From the NCBI RefSeq assembly GCF_004348325.1, contig NZ_SMKF01000004.1, positions 51,883 to 115,882 of the forward strand: DNA of 64,000 bases. The letters are read 5' to 3'. This stretch comes from Micromonospora sp. KC213. GTDB lineage: Bacteria; Actinomycetota; Actinomycetes; Mycobacteriales; Micromonosporaceae. Numbering within the stretch: the stretch's first letter is position 1; each line of letters starts with the position of its first letter. A model generated the notes under the pieces. The model worked only from the letters and a program-made list of their open reading frames with translations. It had not been told where the DNA came from and searched no databases. Made by a program: the position numbers and the translations under genes. Shown here piece after piece: positions 26,128 to 35,699 of this stretch.

Positions 26128-26760
26128 GTGAGTGATGTCAAGCGGCCGAACAAGCGAGCACAGAAGTCCGAGGAGACACGCCGACGGATCCGGCAGGCGG
26201 CACTCGAGTTGTTCACGCGCGACGGATACGGCGCGACGAACCTGCAGGACGTCGCCGACCGTGCCGGCGTCGCAGTCCAGACGATCTACTTCGTCTTCGG
26301 CAACAAGCGCACCCTGCTCAAGGAACTAGTCGACGTCACGATTGCCGGTGACGAAGCGCCGGTAGCCACCATGAACCGACCCTGGTACACCGATGCGCTC
26401 GCCGCCGACACCGCTCAAGCGATGCTGCGCGCTTACGTCGCCGGTACCACATCCGTGTTGGAGCGGGTGGCACCCATCGGCAAGATGCTGCAGGCCGCAG
26501 CCGCGAGCGACCCGGAAGTCGTCACGCTATGGCCACAGGAGGCCAACCCGCGGTACGTCGTCCAGCAACACGCGGCCAAGGCGCTGATCGGCAAGCCGGA
26601 CGCGAAACCGGACGTGACAGCGGAGGAGGCCGCAGACCTGCTGTACGGCCTACTCAGCCCCGAGTTGTACCTGGTGTTCGTACACGAACGCGGCTGGCCG
26701 ACCGAACGCTGGCAACGCTGGGTCGGCGACACCCTGCACGCCCAACTCTGCACCGACTGA
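26128..26760 (+). CDS. TetR-family transcriptional regulator
   Basis: A 210-residue repressor. Its helix-turn-helix is at about 12-60 (RRIRQAALELFTRDGYGATN, ADRAGVAVQTIYFVFGNKRT), and a long helical ligand domain follows, including TAEEAADLLYGLLSPELYLV. The GTG start at 26128 has no clear ribosome site, which suggests a leaderless or weakly translated message. It is divergent from the ABM enzyme, with TAG-rich dyads between them. Confidence 0.85.
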   Translation: MSDVKRPNKRAQKSEETRRRIRQAALELFTRDGYGATNLQDVADRAGVAVQTIYFVFGNKRTLLKELVDVTIAGDEAPVATMNRPWYTDALAADTAQAMLRAYVAGTTSVLERVAPIGKMLQAAAASDPEVVTLWPQEANPRYVVQQHAAKALIGKPDAKPDVTAEEAADLLYGLLSPELYLVFVHERGWPTERWQRWVGDTLHAQLCTD

Positions 26761-26864
26761 CGATGCCCGGCATTCTCTCGACTCAGCGTCACCAACGTGG
26801 GTTGCCGCTGTCAGGCGGTGAGTCGCCGGACGTAGACCGGACTCGGCGCGGTGTGCAGATGCAG

Positions 26865-27044
26865 CGGCTCTGTCGCTGATCCTGTGGCTGCGTGCAGCTG
26901 ACGCCAGGATCGCCGCGGTGCTGTCCACTTTGATGAAGCTGCTTCCGCATCTGTCCCATGTCGTGATCGAAGCGGTCGAGCGATCGGCCGCGATGATCGT
27001 GTTGCGGGTGCGGCCGCGGCCGCGGGGGAGTCGGTGCCCGCAGC
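26865..27044 (+). pseudogene. ISL3-like transposase 5' fragment
   Basis: GGCTCTGTCGCTGATCCTG at 26865 resembles an ISL3-type inverted-repeat end. Within it a frame reads LMKLLPHLSHVVIEAVERSA, AMIVLRVRPRPRG, the N-terminus of an ISL3-family transposase. It stops at about 27044, where sequence of an ABC gene on the other strand begins. It is a truncated insertion sequence. Confidence 0.55.
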
Positions 27045-27440
27045 GCAGCAGCATCTCGGCCCGGACCTGCCCGTCGGCGAGGAAGACGACCCGGTCGGCG
27101 TAGGAGGCGGCGTTGGGGTCGTGGGTCACCATCACGATGGTCTGGCCGTGGTCGCGCACGGAGCGGCGCAGGAAGCCCAGCACCTCGGCGCCCGACCGCG
27201 AGTCGAGGTTGCCGGTGGGCTCGTCCGCGAAGATCACATCAGGGCGGGCGACAAGAGCGCGGGCGCAGGCGACGCGCTGCTGCTGGCCGCCGGAGAGCTG
27301 GCTCGGCCGGTGCGACAGCCGGTCGCCGAGGCCCACGGTCTCGATGACCTGGGCGAACCAGTCCCGGTCGGGCCTGCGGCCGGCGGTCGACAACGGCAGC
27401 AGGATGTTCTCCTGCGCCGTCAGGGTCGGCAACAGGTTGC
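27045..27440 (-). pseudogene. MacB-like ABC ATPase fragment
   Basis: Leftward reading gives [17 protein letters not shown], the signature [16 protein letters not shown], Walker [17 protein letters not shown], the switch [20 protein letters not shown], then stops at an ISL3 fragment. The Walker A half is missing, replaced at 27440 by an Imm21-like gene on the opposite strand. It is the middle and end of a MacB/LolD-type exporter ATPase and cannot function alone. It may derive from the same gene as the ABC start at 25721. Confidence 0.65.
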
Positions 27441-27930
27441 GTCGGCCGGTGGACCGCTGCTCGTCGCTGCGCAATCGGCGTTGTCGCTGTGGACCGGCGC
27501 CAGTAGCACGGATGGACCGGTGGAAGGCCGGGGTGACTACGGCCGGGCATGCGCGGTAGACGGTTACATCGGCGTGGTCGCCATCGGTCACTGGCAGGCG
27601 CTTGTTCTGGGCGACGAGCCGGCGCAGACGACGTACCTTCCCTCCGACCGGCTGTTTCTTCGGTGAGCGGCGGCGTACGAGGAAGACGAGCTGATGGGGG
27701 CTGCACGCCGAGCAGTAGGTGATGGTGTGGAGTGGGACGCGGATGGAGATGTCCGCTGGGTGGTGGACGGGACAGTCGTGATGTTCGATTCGGCGTGGCC
27801 TGGAACGGAGTTGGAGCCGGGCACCCACCTCGTGGTCGATCTGCATCCGAGCACGTACCGGGTCCGGGCTACGTACCGCGCCGATGGCGACAACTGGATG
27901 AGCCTGGTCCAGCTCCAACCCCTGCCTTGA
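27440..27930 (+). pseudogene. Imm21-like immunity protein with in-frame stop
   Basis: One frame reads [39 protein letters not shown] and ALVLGDEPAQTTYLPSDRLF, then a TGA at 27664-27666 where Trp is expected, and continues in the same frame with DELMGAARRAVGDGVEWDAD, WVVDGTVVMFDSAWPGTELE and the C-terminus to 27930. This matches the Imm21 family of polymorphic-toxin immunity proteins from end to end except for the first few residues, lost at the junction with an ABC fragment. A single TGG-to-TGA change would explain the break. Confidence 0.65.
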
Positions 27931-27984
27931 GGCCCACGCCTGCCGCATTCATTTTGACGTCGGTCAGGTCCGGCAGCGGCTAAC

Positions 27985-29016
27985 CTAGGATCGCACGCCG
28001 ATGCCACGCCGGTACGTCTGCGGGCTGTGCCCGGTCCAGCGTCGCACGGCGCGGTGGAAGGAGCTGTACTCGGCGAACCCGAGCAGGGTGGCGATCTCGT
28101 GCAGGGTGTACCGGGGGTTGCCGAGGTGTTCCAGGGCCAGCCGGTGCCGCGTGGTGTCGAGCAGTTGCTCGAACGTGGTGCCTTCGGTCCGCAGCCGGCG
28201 GTAGAGGGTCTGCCGGCTGATCCCCAGCGCCCGGCTGGTGGCCTCGGCGGTGGGTGGACCGAGCGGCAGTCGGGTGACGATGTGCTCGCGCACCTGTCGG
28301 CTGTCGGCGCCGGTGGCCGCGACGCGTTCGGCGAGTGTCACGGCGTGCTCGTGCAGCACAGCGAACAGGTAGCTCTGCGCCCGGGGCGGCGGCCGGCCGA
28401 GGAGTTCGGCGACGAACGTGATCCGGTCTTCTGCCTGACCGAAGCGCACCCGATCGCCGAAGACCGCCGCGTAGGCGGCGGCATGACCGGGCCGCTCGTG
28501 CCGGAAGTCGGCGCGCAGGTCGATGTCTGCGGCGTCGGCCAGAAACCGGAGCGTCGTGGCGATCTCGCCGAGCGCCAGTTCGGCGCCCTGCGTCGTGCGC
28601 GAGGCCGCCTCGGTGCGGTGGTAGCTCAGCTCGGCCCGGCCGGTCGTGATCCGCAGCGCCAGCCGCAAACCCGTGCCGAGCACGTTGGCGTGACGGACCG
28701 CCAGGCACAGCGCCTCTCGCAGCGATGGGCTGTGCGCCGCCAGCTGCCCGATCACGCCGACGTTGCCGTCGCTGGCGCATCGGCCGGCCAGCCGCAGCGC
28801 CACCGCGGGGTCGCCGGTCAGGTCCGGCGCCGCGCGTTCGAGCCGCGCCAGCGCGGCGAGCGGGACGTGCGCATCCGGATCGATGTACCGGTCGACCGCG
28901 AATCCGAGCACCCGCTCGACGGCAGCCGGATCAGCCCCGACCGCGACCAGCGACCGGGCGGTGTTCGCCACCACCGCGACGCAGACCGACGCACCCGCCT
29001 CGGCCGTCCTTTCCAC
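27985..29016 (-). CDS. AraC-family regulator with N-terminal PF12625-type domain
   Basis: A 343-residue regulator. Residues about 20-200 match the arabinose-binding-like domain of ArgR/OruR-type AraC proteins (ADLRADFRHERPGHAAAYAA), and the C-terminal 90 residues hold the double helix-turn-helix (SRALGISRQTLYRRLRTEGT; LHEIATLLGFAEYSSFHRAV, then RWTGHSPQTYRRG). The GTG start at 29016 has GGGAGGG upstream. It is divergent from a small membrane-protein gene, the likely target. Confidence 0.85.
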   Translation of the reverse strand: MERTAEAGASVCVAVVANTARSLVAVGADPAAVERVLGFAVDRYIDPDAHVPLAALARLERAAPDLTGDPAVALRLAGRCASDGNVGVIGQLAAHSPSLREALCLAVRHANVLGTGLRLALRITTGRAELSYHRTEAASRTTQGAELALGEIATTLRFLADAADIDLRADFRHERPGHAAAYAAVFGDRVRFGQAEDRITFVAELLGRPPPRAQSYLFAVLHEHAVTLAERVAATGADSRQVREHIVTRLPLGPPTAEATSRALGISRQTLYRRLRTEGTTFEQLLDTTRHRLALEHLGNPRYTLHEIATLLGFAEYSSFHRAVRRWTGHSPQTYRRGIGVRS

Positions 29017-29103
29017 CTGCCACCCTCCCGTGTCACCGGACGCCAGGTATCGGCAACGTGAGGCGATGGTAGTGCGGTGGCCGCAGTCGTAGCGTCACGG
29101 CTC

Positions 29104-29673
29104 ATGAAGCCACTTGTCACCCTGCGAATCGTCCCCCGTACTGTCGTCGTGGGCGCCTGGTGCGTCGCCGGCTTCCTGGTCATGATGGTCGGCGGGTCGT
29201 TCACCGAGGCGCTGTTCAGCCGGGTCGGCTACCCGGGTGCCGGCTGGGGTGGTGTCCCGGTCACCTTCGACCTGGCGGGCAAGCGTGACGCGCTGGACCA
29301 GCTGGCGGCGAAGGGCACGCTCGACCTGTTCGGCTGGGTCCAGGTCGTCGACATCACCATCATCATCGGCACGCTGCTCTTCTTCACTGCGCTCAGCGTG
29401 CTCGCATGGCGTACTCAGCCGCCCGGCGACTGGCTCGACCGGCTCGGTCGGCGCACGACGGCCGCGTTCGTGCTCGCCCCGACCGCCGACGCCGTCGAGA
29501 ACCTCACCGCACTGCTCCTGATCGCCGGGCAGCCGCAGCCGCTGACCGTGCTCAGCCTCGCCAACTCACTCGCCACCCTGGCCAAGACCTTCCTGTTCAT
29601 CGGCGGGTGGATGGGAATCGCCGTGCTGCTGCTGGCCACCGCGCGGCGGGCGGCGGCAACGTTCGCCAGGTGA
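29104..29673 (+). CDS. four-helix membrane protein
   Basis: A 189-residue membrane protein with segments at about 13-33, 72-96, 118-140 and 158-180. ATG 29104 (MKPLVTL) is preferred; GTG 29077 is in frame upstream. No catalytic or transport motif was recognised. It is divergent from the AraC gene, the usual arrangement for a regulator and its target. Confidence 0.68.
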   Translation: MKPLVTLRIVPRTVVVGAWCVAGFLVMMVGGSFTEALFSRVGYPGAGWGGVPVTFDLAGKRDALDQLAAKGTLDLFGWVQVVDITIIIGTLLFFTALSVLAWRTQPPGDWLDRLGRRTTAAFVLAPTADAVENLTALLLIAGQPQPLTVLSLANSLATLAKTFLFIGGWMGIAVLLLATARRAAATFAR

Positions 29674-29831
29674 GGGCTACGGCTGACCAAGTACGGTACG
29701 GCTGAACGCACCCGTCGCGGCCAACACCAGACGTGACATCCCCTCATGCCAATGAGCGGGCAACTGGCCGGGCCGGCTCGGACGACGTCCACGGCCTGCC
29801 TTCCGCCATGACAACAGCGTAAGGTCGGCCC

Positions 29832-30326
29832 ATGATCGAATCCCAACGCGAAGCCGTGCCGCGCAACGACGGTGGCGAACTCGACACCGACCTCGCCTTC
29901 TTGTCCTTCGCTCGATCATGCGTGCTGAAGAAGGTTGCCGGGCTGAACGAGCAGCAGCTGCGGCGCCGCTTGGTCGTCTCCGACACCACATTGCTGGGCC
30001 TGGTCCAGCACCTGACCGACGCCGAAAGGTACTGGTTCGGCTACACGTTCGCTGGCGACCCGCGCTACGCCGACGTCGACTCGGACATGGTGGTCGCGCC
30101 GGACCGGTCCCCGGATCAGATCATCGCCGGCTACCGGGCTGCGATCGCCGACAGCGATGCCCACATCAGCGCAGCCGCTTGCCTTGACGTTCTCACCACG
30201 CAGCCGGTCGGTGACGCCCCTCGTACGCTTCGCTGGGTGCTCGCCCACATGACGAGTGAGACCGTCCGGCATGCCGGTCACGCCGACATCCTGCGCGAGC
30301 TCATCGACGGTGCCACCGGCCGGTAA
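29832..30326 (+). CDS. DinB/DUF664 superfamily protein
   Basis: A 164-residue four-helix-bundle protein. LLGLVQHLTDAERYWFGYTF carries the first metal-ligand His, and WVLAHMTSETVRHAGHADIL carries the HxxxE/HxGH pattern closing the metal site, as in DUF664/mycothiol-dependent DinB-like proteins. Related proteins use mycothiol or bacillithiol as a thiol donor. ATG 29832 has TAAGG upstream. It is a single gene. Confidence 0.85.
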   Translation: MIESQREAVPRNDGGELDTDLAFLSFARSCVLKKVAGLNEQQLRRRLVVSDTTLLGLVQHLTDAERYWFGYTFAGDPRYADVDSDMVVAPDRSPDQIIAGYRAAIADSDAHISAAACLDVLTTQPVGDAPRTLRWVLAHMTSETVRHAGHADILRELIDGATGR

Positions 30327-30552
30327 GAGGTCGGGGCTCGGGGTTGTCGCGCTGTCCGGTGCTACGCGAGCCCGTGGAACGTTCGAAGGCCACCGGCCCG
30401 AAGGTTCAGCCAAGTGGCGGTGAGGAACGCACGGATCTGCCGCCGACCAGGCATCACAGCACGTGATTAAGCAGGGCAGAGCCCTGCGCCCCGGGTGCGC
30501 CGATGAGAGTGAACCCGCCGGAAGAAGGGCGTTATCACGGCGAGCCAGGCGG

Positions 30553-31608
30553 TCAGAAGATGTAGAACGTGTGGTTGTAGGGGCGGCCTCGTTCGTAGAT
30601 GGCACGCAACCGTGGCTGCCTGACCTCAGGCAGTCGGGCCAGAACGCTGAGGAAGATTGGGCCGTCGGGCTCGAACCGGTAGCCCGGGAGCAGTGCCGGC
30701 AGGGCCTCCGGCGGGATCGGGACCGACCGCCCAACCGGCTTCGGGGCTTGGTGGAACGCGAGGTGCCGCCAGGCGTCCCAGGCCAGCGGGATCGGCTTCA
30801 CCGGCGGGGCCACCGGCCAGAGTTCGCCGGTCTGCGGATGTTCTGGGATAAGGGCGAAGTCGGCGTCGGCGTCCGGAAGACCGGGTCCGGCCAGGACGAG
30901 GGTGCGCTCCGGCCCCGTGCCGACCGGGCCGACGAGACGCTCGAGAGTGGGCCGGAAGACCTCGGCGACCTGGTGATCGGGGATCAGGATCGGTTCGCCG
31001 CCCGAGGCAGCCAGCAAGTGTGCCAGCGCCGAGGCTGCGGTGGCCGCCCACATCGGGTCCCAGCCGCTGCCCGGTTCGGACGGCGGGATACCGGGCCGCT
31101 GGTCGATCAGGTCCGCCCAGTCGAGCACCGGGTGCGGGCCGGGACCGTCCTCGATCACGTGGGTGGTCAGCGGGTCCAGCCAGACCGCCTGTCGTAGGCT
31201 ACAGTCGTCGATCCGGATGGCCACCGGCGTGCCGCAGGTGACGCAGACCATGTTGGGCTCGCTGCCGTCGAGGCCACAGCACGCGGAGTCGCCGACCAGC
31301 GCCGGGTCGATGACGGCGCCGCGGACGTCCCCGGGGGCGAGCAACACCCGGCCGACCGGCCCGGCGGAGATGCTGAACCTCGGCGCGTACCAGCCGAGCG
31401 CCTCGGCCTCACCGGCTTCGAGTTCGGCCCACCGGCGCCATGGCGAACCAGAGGGCAGCGGATTCACCGCGAACGTGCCGGGCTCCAGTGCCGGCGCGAG
31501 CGATCCCGGCCCGTTGCCGTACTTCTGGTCCGCGTGGACGGGCAGCGCCACCCTCGACACCGGAACCGTCAGAGTGGCGTCGCAGCTCCTGCAGCCGAAA
31601 ACCGTCAT
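30553..31608 (-). CDS. conserved actinomycete protein with CxxC zinc-ribbon motifs
   Basis: A 351-residue soluble protein starting at ATG 31608. Near the N-terminus FGCRSC, and later CCGLDGSEPNMVCVTCGTPV, supply Cys pairs for one or two zinc sites. The remaining two thirds is a mixed fold with conserved WDPMWAATAASALAHLLAAS and LAWDAWRHLAFH. The family occurs widely in streptomycetes and relatives without an assigned role. It stands alone on the minus strand, so context gives no function. Confidence 0.65.
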   Translation of the reverse strand: MTVFGCRSCDATLTVPVSRVALPVHADQKYGNGPGSLAPALEPGTFAVNPLPSGSPWRRWAELEAGEAEALGWYAPRFSISAGPVGRVLLAPGDVRGAVIDPALVGDSACCGLDGSEPNMVCVTCGTPVAIRIDDCSLRQAVWLDPLTTHVIEDGPGPHPVLDWADLIDQRPGIPPSEPGSGWDPMWAATAASALAHLLAASGGEPILIPDHQVAEVFRPTLERLVGPVGTGPERTLVLAGPGLPDADADFALIPEHPQTGELWPVAPPVKPIPLAWDAWRHLAFHQAPKPVGRSVPIPPEALPALLPGYRFEPDGPIFLSVLARLPEVRQPRLRAIYERGRPYNHTFYIF

Positions 31609-32099
31609 GTATCCCCCGCGCGTCGTGACCAATCTAGATCATCGGATCATGCGGTTGTGGTCGAGGAGCACGACGGCGGAGGGGTTGGTCACGGCGAAAG
31701 TCGGACCGGCGACCGTGCCTGGCCTCGCGCCGGCCCTCGACCCCGGACATGGAGTACGCGCTGCTCAGCCAGCACAACACGGTGACCGGAGCAGGCACTA
31801 CGGCGCGCCGCGGCGACTCGGCCCACCCGTGTGCGTGGCGCCGCCCGCCCACCCCGGCTGACGCCGCCTCGGGGTCGGCCCCGCGCCCGACGTGTGCCAG
31901 GCCCGCTGGTGTCTGCTGCTGCTCGCCGCGACCCGGCAGGAGTATGCCGGGATCACCGCGGTCCGTCCGGTCGCGCCGCCGCCATCCCACTGACCACAAT
32001 CACCGATCATTCAGGCTGGATCGTTATCGCTGCCGTCGTACGCGGCGGCTAACCGGCGGTAGCCGCTCCCGGACGTCTCTCACCCACGGCCTTGGCCGT
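31609..32099. other. intergenic, no gene seen
   Basis: Frames on both strands are Arg/Pro-rich without ribosome sites. Nothing recognised. Confidence 0.35.
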
Positions 32100-32770
32100 G
32101 CACCCAACGCCCCCGTTTCCGACGGAAAGGCCGCGTCGTATGGTGCGCGGAGCACATCCTGGACGACCCGGCGAAGTTCGCCAGAGTCGTGCGGTTTCTG
32201 GCGGCTCGTCGGGGGAGCGTTGGCCCAGGACGTCGGTGGAACAGATCCGACGCTCGGCGAGTGCCGACGGCCCGGTGGCCGCGGCGCCGCAGCGGCTGAC
32301 GGACCTGCTGCATCCGTCATGGCCACTGCAGCGTGTTCATCACCTGCGGGGGTCCGTGGCGGGCCAGCAGCCGGGCGGCTTCCTTCCGGCTGGTGTCTTC
32401 GCGCGGCCGGTCATTACCTCGCCGAGCATCCCCGGCAGCCGGGATGGGGCTGCGTGCCGGGCGGCCCGGCCAGCCGCGTACAGGGCGACGCGCGCCCGAT
32501 CGCCGTCGGCGTAGCGCAGCAGCACCGGCAGCGCCTCGGCTGGCCGGTCGGTCCAGACCAGCGCGCCGAGCGCCGCCTCGGCGATCACCACCTCGGGGGC
32601 GTCGGGGTGGCGCAGCACCAGCTCGCGGCCGGCGCCGGAAACCGGTGCGGCGGCCCGGATCGCCGCCGCGCGCTGCCACACCCTGCCCGGCATCGCCGAT
32701 GATCAGCTCCTGCAGGTGGACGAGCTCGCATCCCCACGGTTCGAGGTCGCGCGTTGCGATGAAGCATCTG
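32100..32770 (-). pseudogene. degenerate HEAT-repeat-like gene
   Basis: Leftward frames give WGCELVHLQELIIGDAG, then after a shift ELVLRHPDAPEVVIAEAALG, ALVWTDRPAEALPVLLRYAD and RVALYAAGRAARHAAPSRLP, then after another shift KEAARLLARHGPPQVMNTLQ. The helical-pair pattern resembles a HEAT-like repeat protein. At least two frameshifts and no start mark it as decayed. Confidence 0.4.
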
Positions 32771-32772
32771 TG

Positions 32773-33588
32773 TCAGTGCGTGCCGGGACGCATGGCGGCC
32801 GCGGCATCCGCGGCGACGGTGAGTGGATCTGTGAGCGGTCGATCTAGCAGGCGCACGAGGTCGGGCCTGGTGTTGTTGAGGAAACCGTGGCGGACACTGG
32901 TGGCGATTGAGACGAGCATCGGCGGCTGGAATGGCAGCAGGTCGGCGTTGCCGAGTAGCCGGCTGCGGTACTCGCCCAGTCCGATTTTACGGTGGGCGAC
33001 GCCGAGACGATCGGCGATGTCGCCAGCCGTTATCGGGTCGCCGACCAGGTCGTAGACCTTGCCGACATGCGCGGTGGGCTCGCTTGCGACGACGGCTGCG
33101 GCAGCTGCCAGGTCGGCCCGCGGTACCACGGAGAGTGCGCCGGTCCCGAATGCTGATTCCAAGCCGTCGGGAGTCCAGGCGAGCAAGGCACCGAAGAGTT
33201 CGGCGTACAGCCCGTTGCGCAGGATGGTCCACGCGAGCCCGCTGGTCTTGATCATTTGCTCGGTAGCCCGGTGGGCGAGTGCGAACCCGAGGTGGTCCCC
33301 GGCGCTGGTCAGGCTGGTGTAAATCACGTGGGCCACGCCATCGCGGCCAGCAGCGTCGAGAAGAGTCCGGTGACGCGCGATGACCTGGTCGTCCTCGGCA
33401 TACCCGGCCGAGACGAGGAGCAGGGTCGAAACGCCTGTGAGGTCGAGGGTTGCGGGGTCGTCGAAGTCAAGGTGGCGCTGTGCGCTGGTGGGAGTGCGAC
33501 TCCCTCCCAGGGCAGGTACCTCCCGCTTGTCGAGCTCTGCGAGTGTCAGGGAAGCGAGCTGTCCGTTGGCGCCGGTCACCATGATCAT
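32773..33588 (-). CDS. NmrA-like NAD(P)-binding SDR protein
   Basis: A 271-residue atypical short-chain dehydrogenase. The dinucleotide loop VTGANGQLA is at the N-terminus, with TSLTSAGDHLGFALAHRATE and WTILRNGLYAELFG as in NmrA/QOR2-type quinone reductases or redox sensors. ATG 33588 is the start. It is divergent from an HxlR regulator, the classic arrangement of a redox- or aldehyde-responsive HxlR/quinone-reductase pair. Confidence 0.85.
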   Translation of the reverse strand: MIMVTGANGQLASLTLAELDKREVPALGGSRTPTSAQRHLDFDDPATLDLTGVSTLLLVSAGYAEDDQVIARHRTLLDAAGRDGVAHVIYTSLTSAGDHLGFALAHRATEQMIKTSGLAWTILRNGLYAELFGALLAWTPDGLESAFGTGALSVVPRADLAAAAAVVASEPTAHVGKVYDLVGDPITAGDIADRLGVAHRKIGLGEYRSRLLGNADLLPFQPPMLVSIATSVRHGFLNNTRPDLVRLLDRPLTDPLTVAADAAAAMRPGTH

Positions 33589-33675
33589 TGCGGTTCGGTC
33601 TCCTGTCGTGGTTCTCTTCAGTAACTACGGTGAGATCCTGAACCCGCGTCCGGCGGCTCACAAGGAGGCAGTCTC

Positions 33676-34098
33676 GTGTCACTAAGGCACACTGAGGTAA
33701 CCGCAGGAGCCGCCGAGCTCGAACCATGCGGACAGCCGGATCACCCAGACTGCGGCATCCGAGATGTTCTTGACCGGGTGGGTGACAAGTGGTCGGTTCT
33801 CGTGATCGTCGAACTCGCCAATGGGCCGCGACGCTTCCGCCAACTCCAGCGCGCCATCGACGGGATCTCCCAGCGTATGCTGACCCTCACGGTGCGTCGC
33901 CTGGAACGAGACGGCCTCGTCCTTCGGACCGTGTACCCGACCGTGCCCGCCCAGGTCGACTACCGCCTCACCGAAACCGGCGCAAGCCTCACCCACCTCG
34001 TCAAAGCACTCGCCGACTGGTCACTGGCACACCGCGCAGCCATCGCCCAAGCCCGTCAGGCCTACGACGGCGATCACCCCGACAACGGAATCCGGTGA
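33676..34098 (+). CDS. HxlR-family transcriptional regulator
   Basis: A 140-residue winged-helix protein with CGIRDVLDRVGDKWSVLVIV, LANGPRRFRQLQRAIDGISQ and RMLTLTVRRLERDGLVLRTV, all standard HxlR segments. Cys residues near the N-terminus (EPCGQPDHPDCGIRDV) could sense oxidants or electrophiles as in QorR/HypR. GTG 33676 has AAGGAGG upstream. It is divergent from the NmrA-like gene, which it probably represses. Confidence 0.88.
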   Translation: MSLRHTEVTAGAAELEPCGQPDHPDCGIRDVLDRVGDKWSVLVIVELANGPRRFRQLQRAIDGISQRMLTLTVRRLERDGLVLRTVYPTVPAQVDYRLTETGASLTHLVKALADWSLAHRAAIAQARQAYDGDHPDNGIR

Positions 34099-34289
34099 CG
34101 CGCAGCGCGCCGTCAACGTCCTGCCCCGCAACAGTTAGTCGCCCTGCCCGCCGTGGTCACGTTCTGGGGCAGGCGTGGCGGGTGCGGAGGCCGGGCCGGC
34201 AGGCTCACCCAGATATGGGCGAGCGCCGCAGCGCGGACAGTGGGCTGCCCGGCTGCGGCCTCCGTTGCGCTGATCTTCCGGGAAATCGC

Positions 34290-34385
34290 GGACTGCGTGC
34301 CGAGCACCGCTGCCGCCGCCGTGAAGGACCCACGCCGCACCATCTCGACCGTCACGCGCAGTCCGGCCAGTGCCAACTCCGGCAT
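34290..34385 (-). pseudogene. LysR-family regulator 5' fragment
   Basis: ATG 34385 opens MPELALAGLRVTVEMVRRGS, then FTAAAAVLGTQSAISRKISA, a LysR helix-turn-helix start, but the frame continues only as unrelated sequence. About 32 codons of the gene survive. It lies just downstream of the SDR gene on the same strand. Confidence 0.55.
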
Positions 34386-34418
34386 GATCCGACGGCGATA
34401 GGCGAGACCAGAGTCCGA

Positions 34419-35249
34419 TCAGGCGTCGAGCCTCGGGTAGTCGGCGTCCGCTCGGTAGGCGCTGTCGCGCTGGGCCTCCAGCGACGCGAGCCGCTCCCGC
34501 AGCGTGGTGGTGACTGCGATGTACGCGTCGGAGTTGAGCAGCAGGCGCAGGGGCGGATCCGCCGAGGTCGCCGCCTCGATGATCGCGTGGGCGACCCCGG
34601 ACTGGCTGCCGACCATTTCCTCGACTGAGATCGGTGGCATGTCGGCGGGCCCACCGCGGTAGGGATCGCTGACCGGGACCCGCTCCGCGGCGTCCTGGAA
34701 GCCTGTCCGGACCATTCCCGGCTCGACCAGGATGGTCCTGATCCCGAATGGAGCGATCTCCGCCGCCAGGGTTTCGAGGTAGCCCTCGATTCCCCACTTG
34801 GTCGCGTGGTAGATCGCGAAGCCAGGGAAGGTAATGTGCCCGCCCATGCTCGACAGCTGGACGAACACGCCGCCGCCCTGCTCACGAAGGGGCGGAACCA
34901 CCCGACGAGCGAGCTGGATCGAGCCGGTGAGGTTGGTGGCGATCACCCCGTCAATGTGCTCGTCGGAGAGATCCTCGGCGGCGCCGAACACGCCGTAGCC
35001 GGCGTTGGAGACGACGACGTCGATCCGGTCGTGGTCGGCGAACGCGGCGGCGACCACGTCCTCGATCTGGGCGACGTCACGCACGTCCAGACTCCGTCGC
35101 CACAGCCGGTCGCCGTGCTTGGCGGCCAGATCGTCGAGTTGTTCCGGTCGGCGCAGTGTGGCGGCGACCCGGTCGCCTTGCGCCAGGGCCTGCTCCGCCA
35201 GCTCCCGACCGATCCCGCGGGACGCTCCGGTGATGAACCATGTAGTCAT
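34419..35249 (-). CDS. short-chain dehydrogenase/reductase
   Basis: A 276-residue classical SDR. The cofactor loop TGASRGIG is at about 7-14, NAG at about 86-88 and the catalytic YHATK near 152-156, with a preceding Ser (LSSMGGH). The Arg/Lys after the second strand suggests NADPH. ATG 35249 has GGCAGGAGG upstream. The substrate is unknown. A truncated LysR gene follows, perhaps its former regulator. Confidence 0.88.
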   Translation of the reverse strand: MTTWFITGASRGIGRELAEQALAQGDRVAATLRRPEQLDDLAAKHGDRLWRRSLDVRDVAQIEDVVAAAFADHDRIDVVVSNAGYGVFGAAEDLSDEHIDGVIATNLTGSIQLARRVVPPLREQGGGVFVQLSSMGGHITFPGFAIYHATKWGIEGYLETLAAEIAPFGIRTILVEPGMVRTGFQDAAERVPVSDPYRGGPADMPPISVEEMVGSQSGVAHAIIEAATSADPPLRLLLNSDAYIAVTTTLRERLASLEAQRDSAYRADADYPRLDA

Positions 35250-35699
35250 GTGAGCCTCCTGCCCGTATTGGTTCGCCAGCCGCCGGTCGCGGCGTTGACC
35301 GCGCACGGCGGCGTCGGCGACTGACCCCGTGCCTGGTGGACGGCCTGGGTCAGGTCGACGTGCGGTTCGCGCTCGTCTCGCGCCAAGCCGGCGAACAGCT
35401 TCGCGACGACCTGCTCGACAGGCATGCTCTGGTCCGAGACGGCGCCCGCCGGTAACGGCGAGTCCCCCAAGGGCGCCGGGAAACGTGTGTCAGCCACCCG
35501 GATCAGGTGCCCGCGACCGTGGCATGCGAACCATGATGATTGCTCACAGCACACCTGCGCATTGCGCATGCCTCGCGGATCCGGTCGAGCACCGCGCTGG
35601 TGGCCTGGCCCGATTCGACCGGGGAAGCCGGTGCCGCTCGGAAACTCGGTTGCAGGCGCTGACGTGCGGCTGTGTCCGCTGTGGATCGGCGGTCGGCGT
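35250..35699. other. intergenic with a short coding-like scrap
   Basis: On the minus strand near 35330-35430 a frame reads DQSMPVEQVVAKLFAGLARD, like the end of an oxidoreductase, but it has no start and no context. Otherwise nothing is recognised. Confidence 0.3.

Noticed and set aside
26650..27948. A 432-codon minus-strand frame as one protein
   Set aside because: Only 27045-27440 resembles a protein (ABC ATPase). The ends are antisense to TetR, ISL3 and Imm21 sequences, so it is an artefact of rearrangement.
28027..29061. A 344-codon plus-strand frame
   Set aside because: It is antisense to the AraC regulator and has no domain signature.
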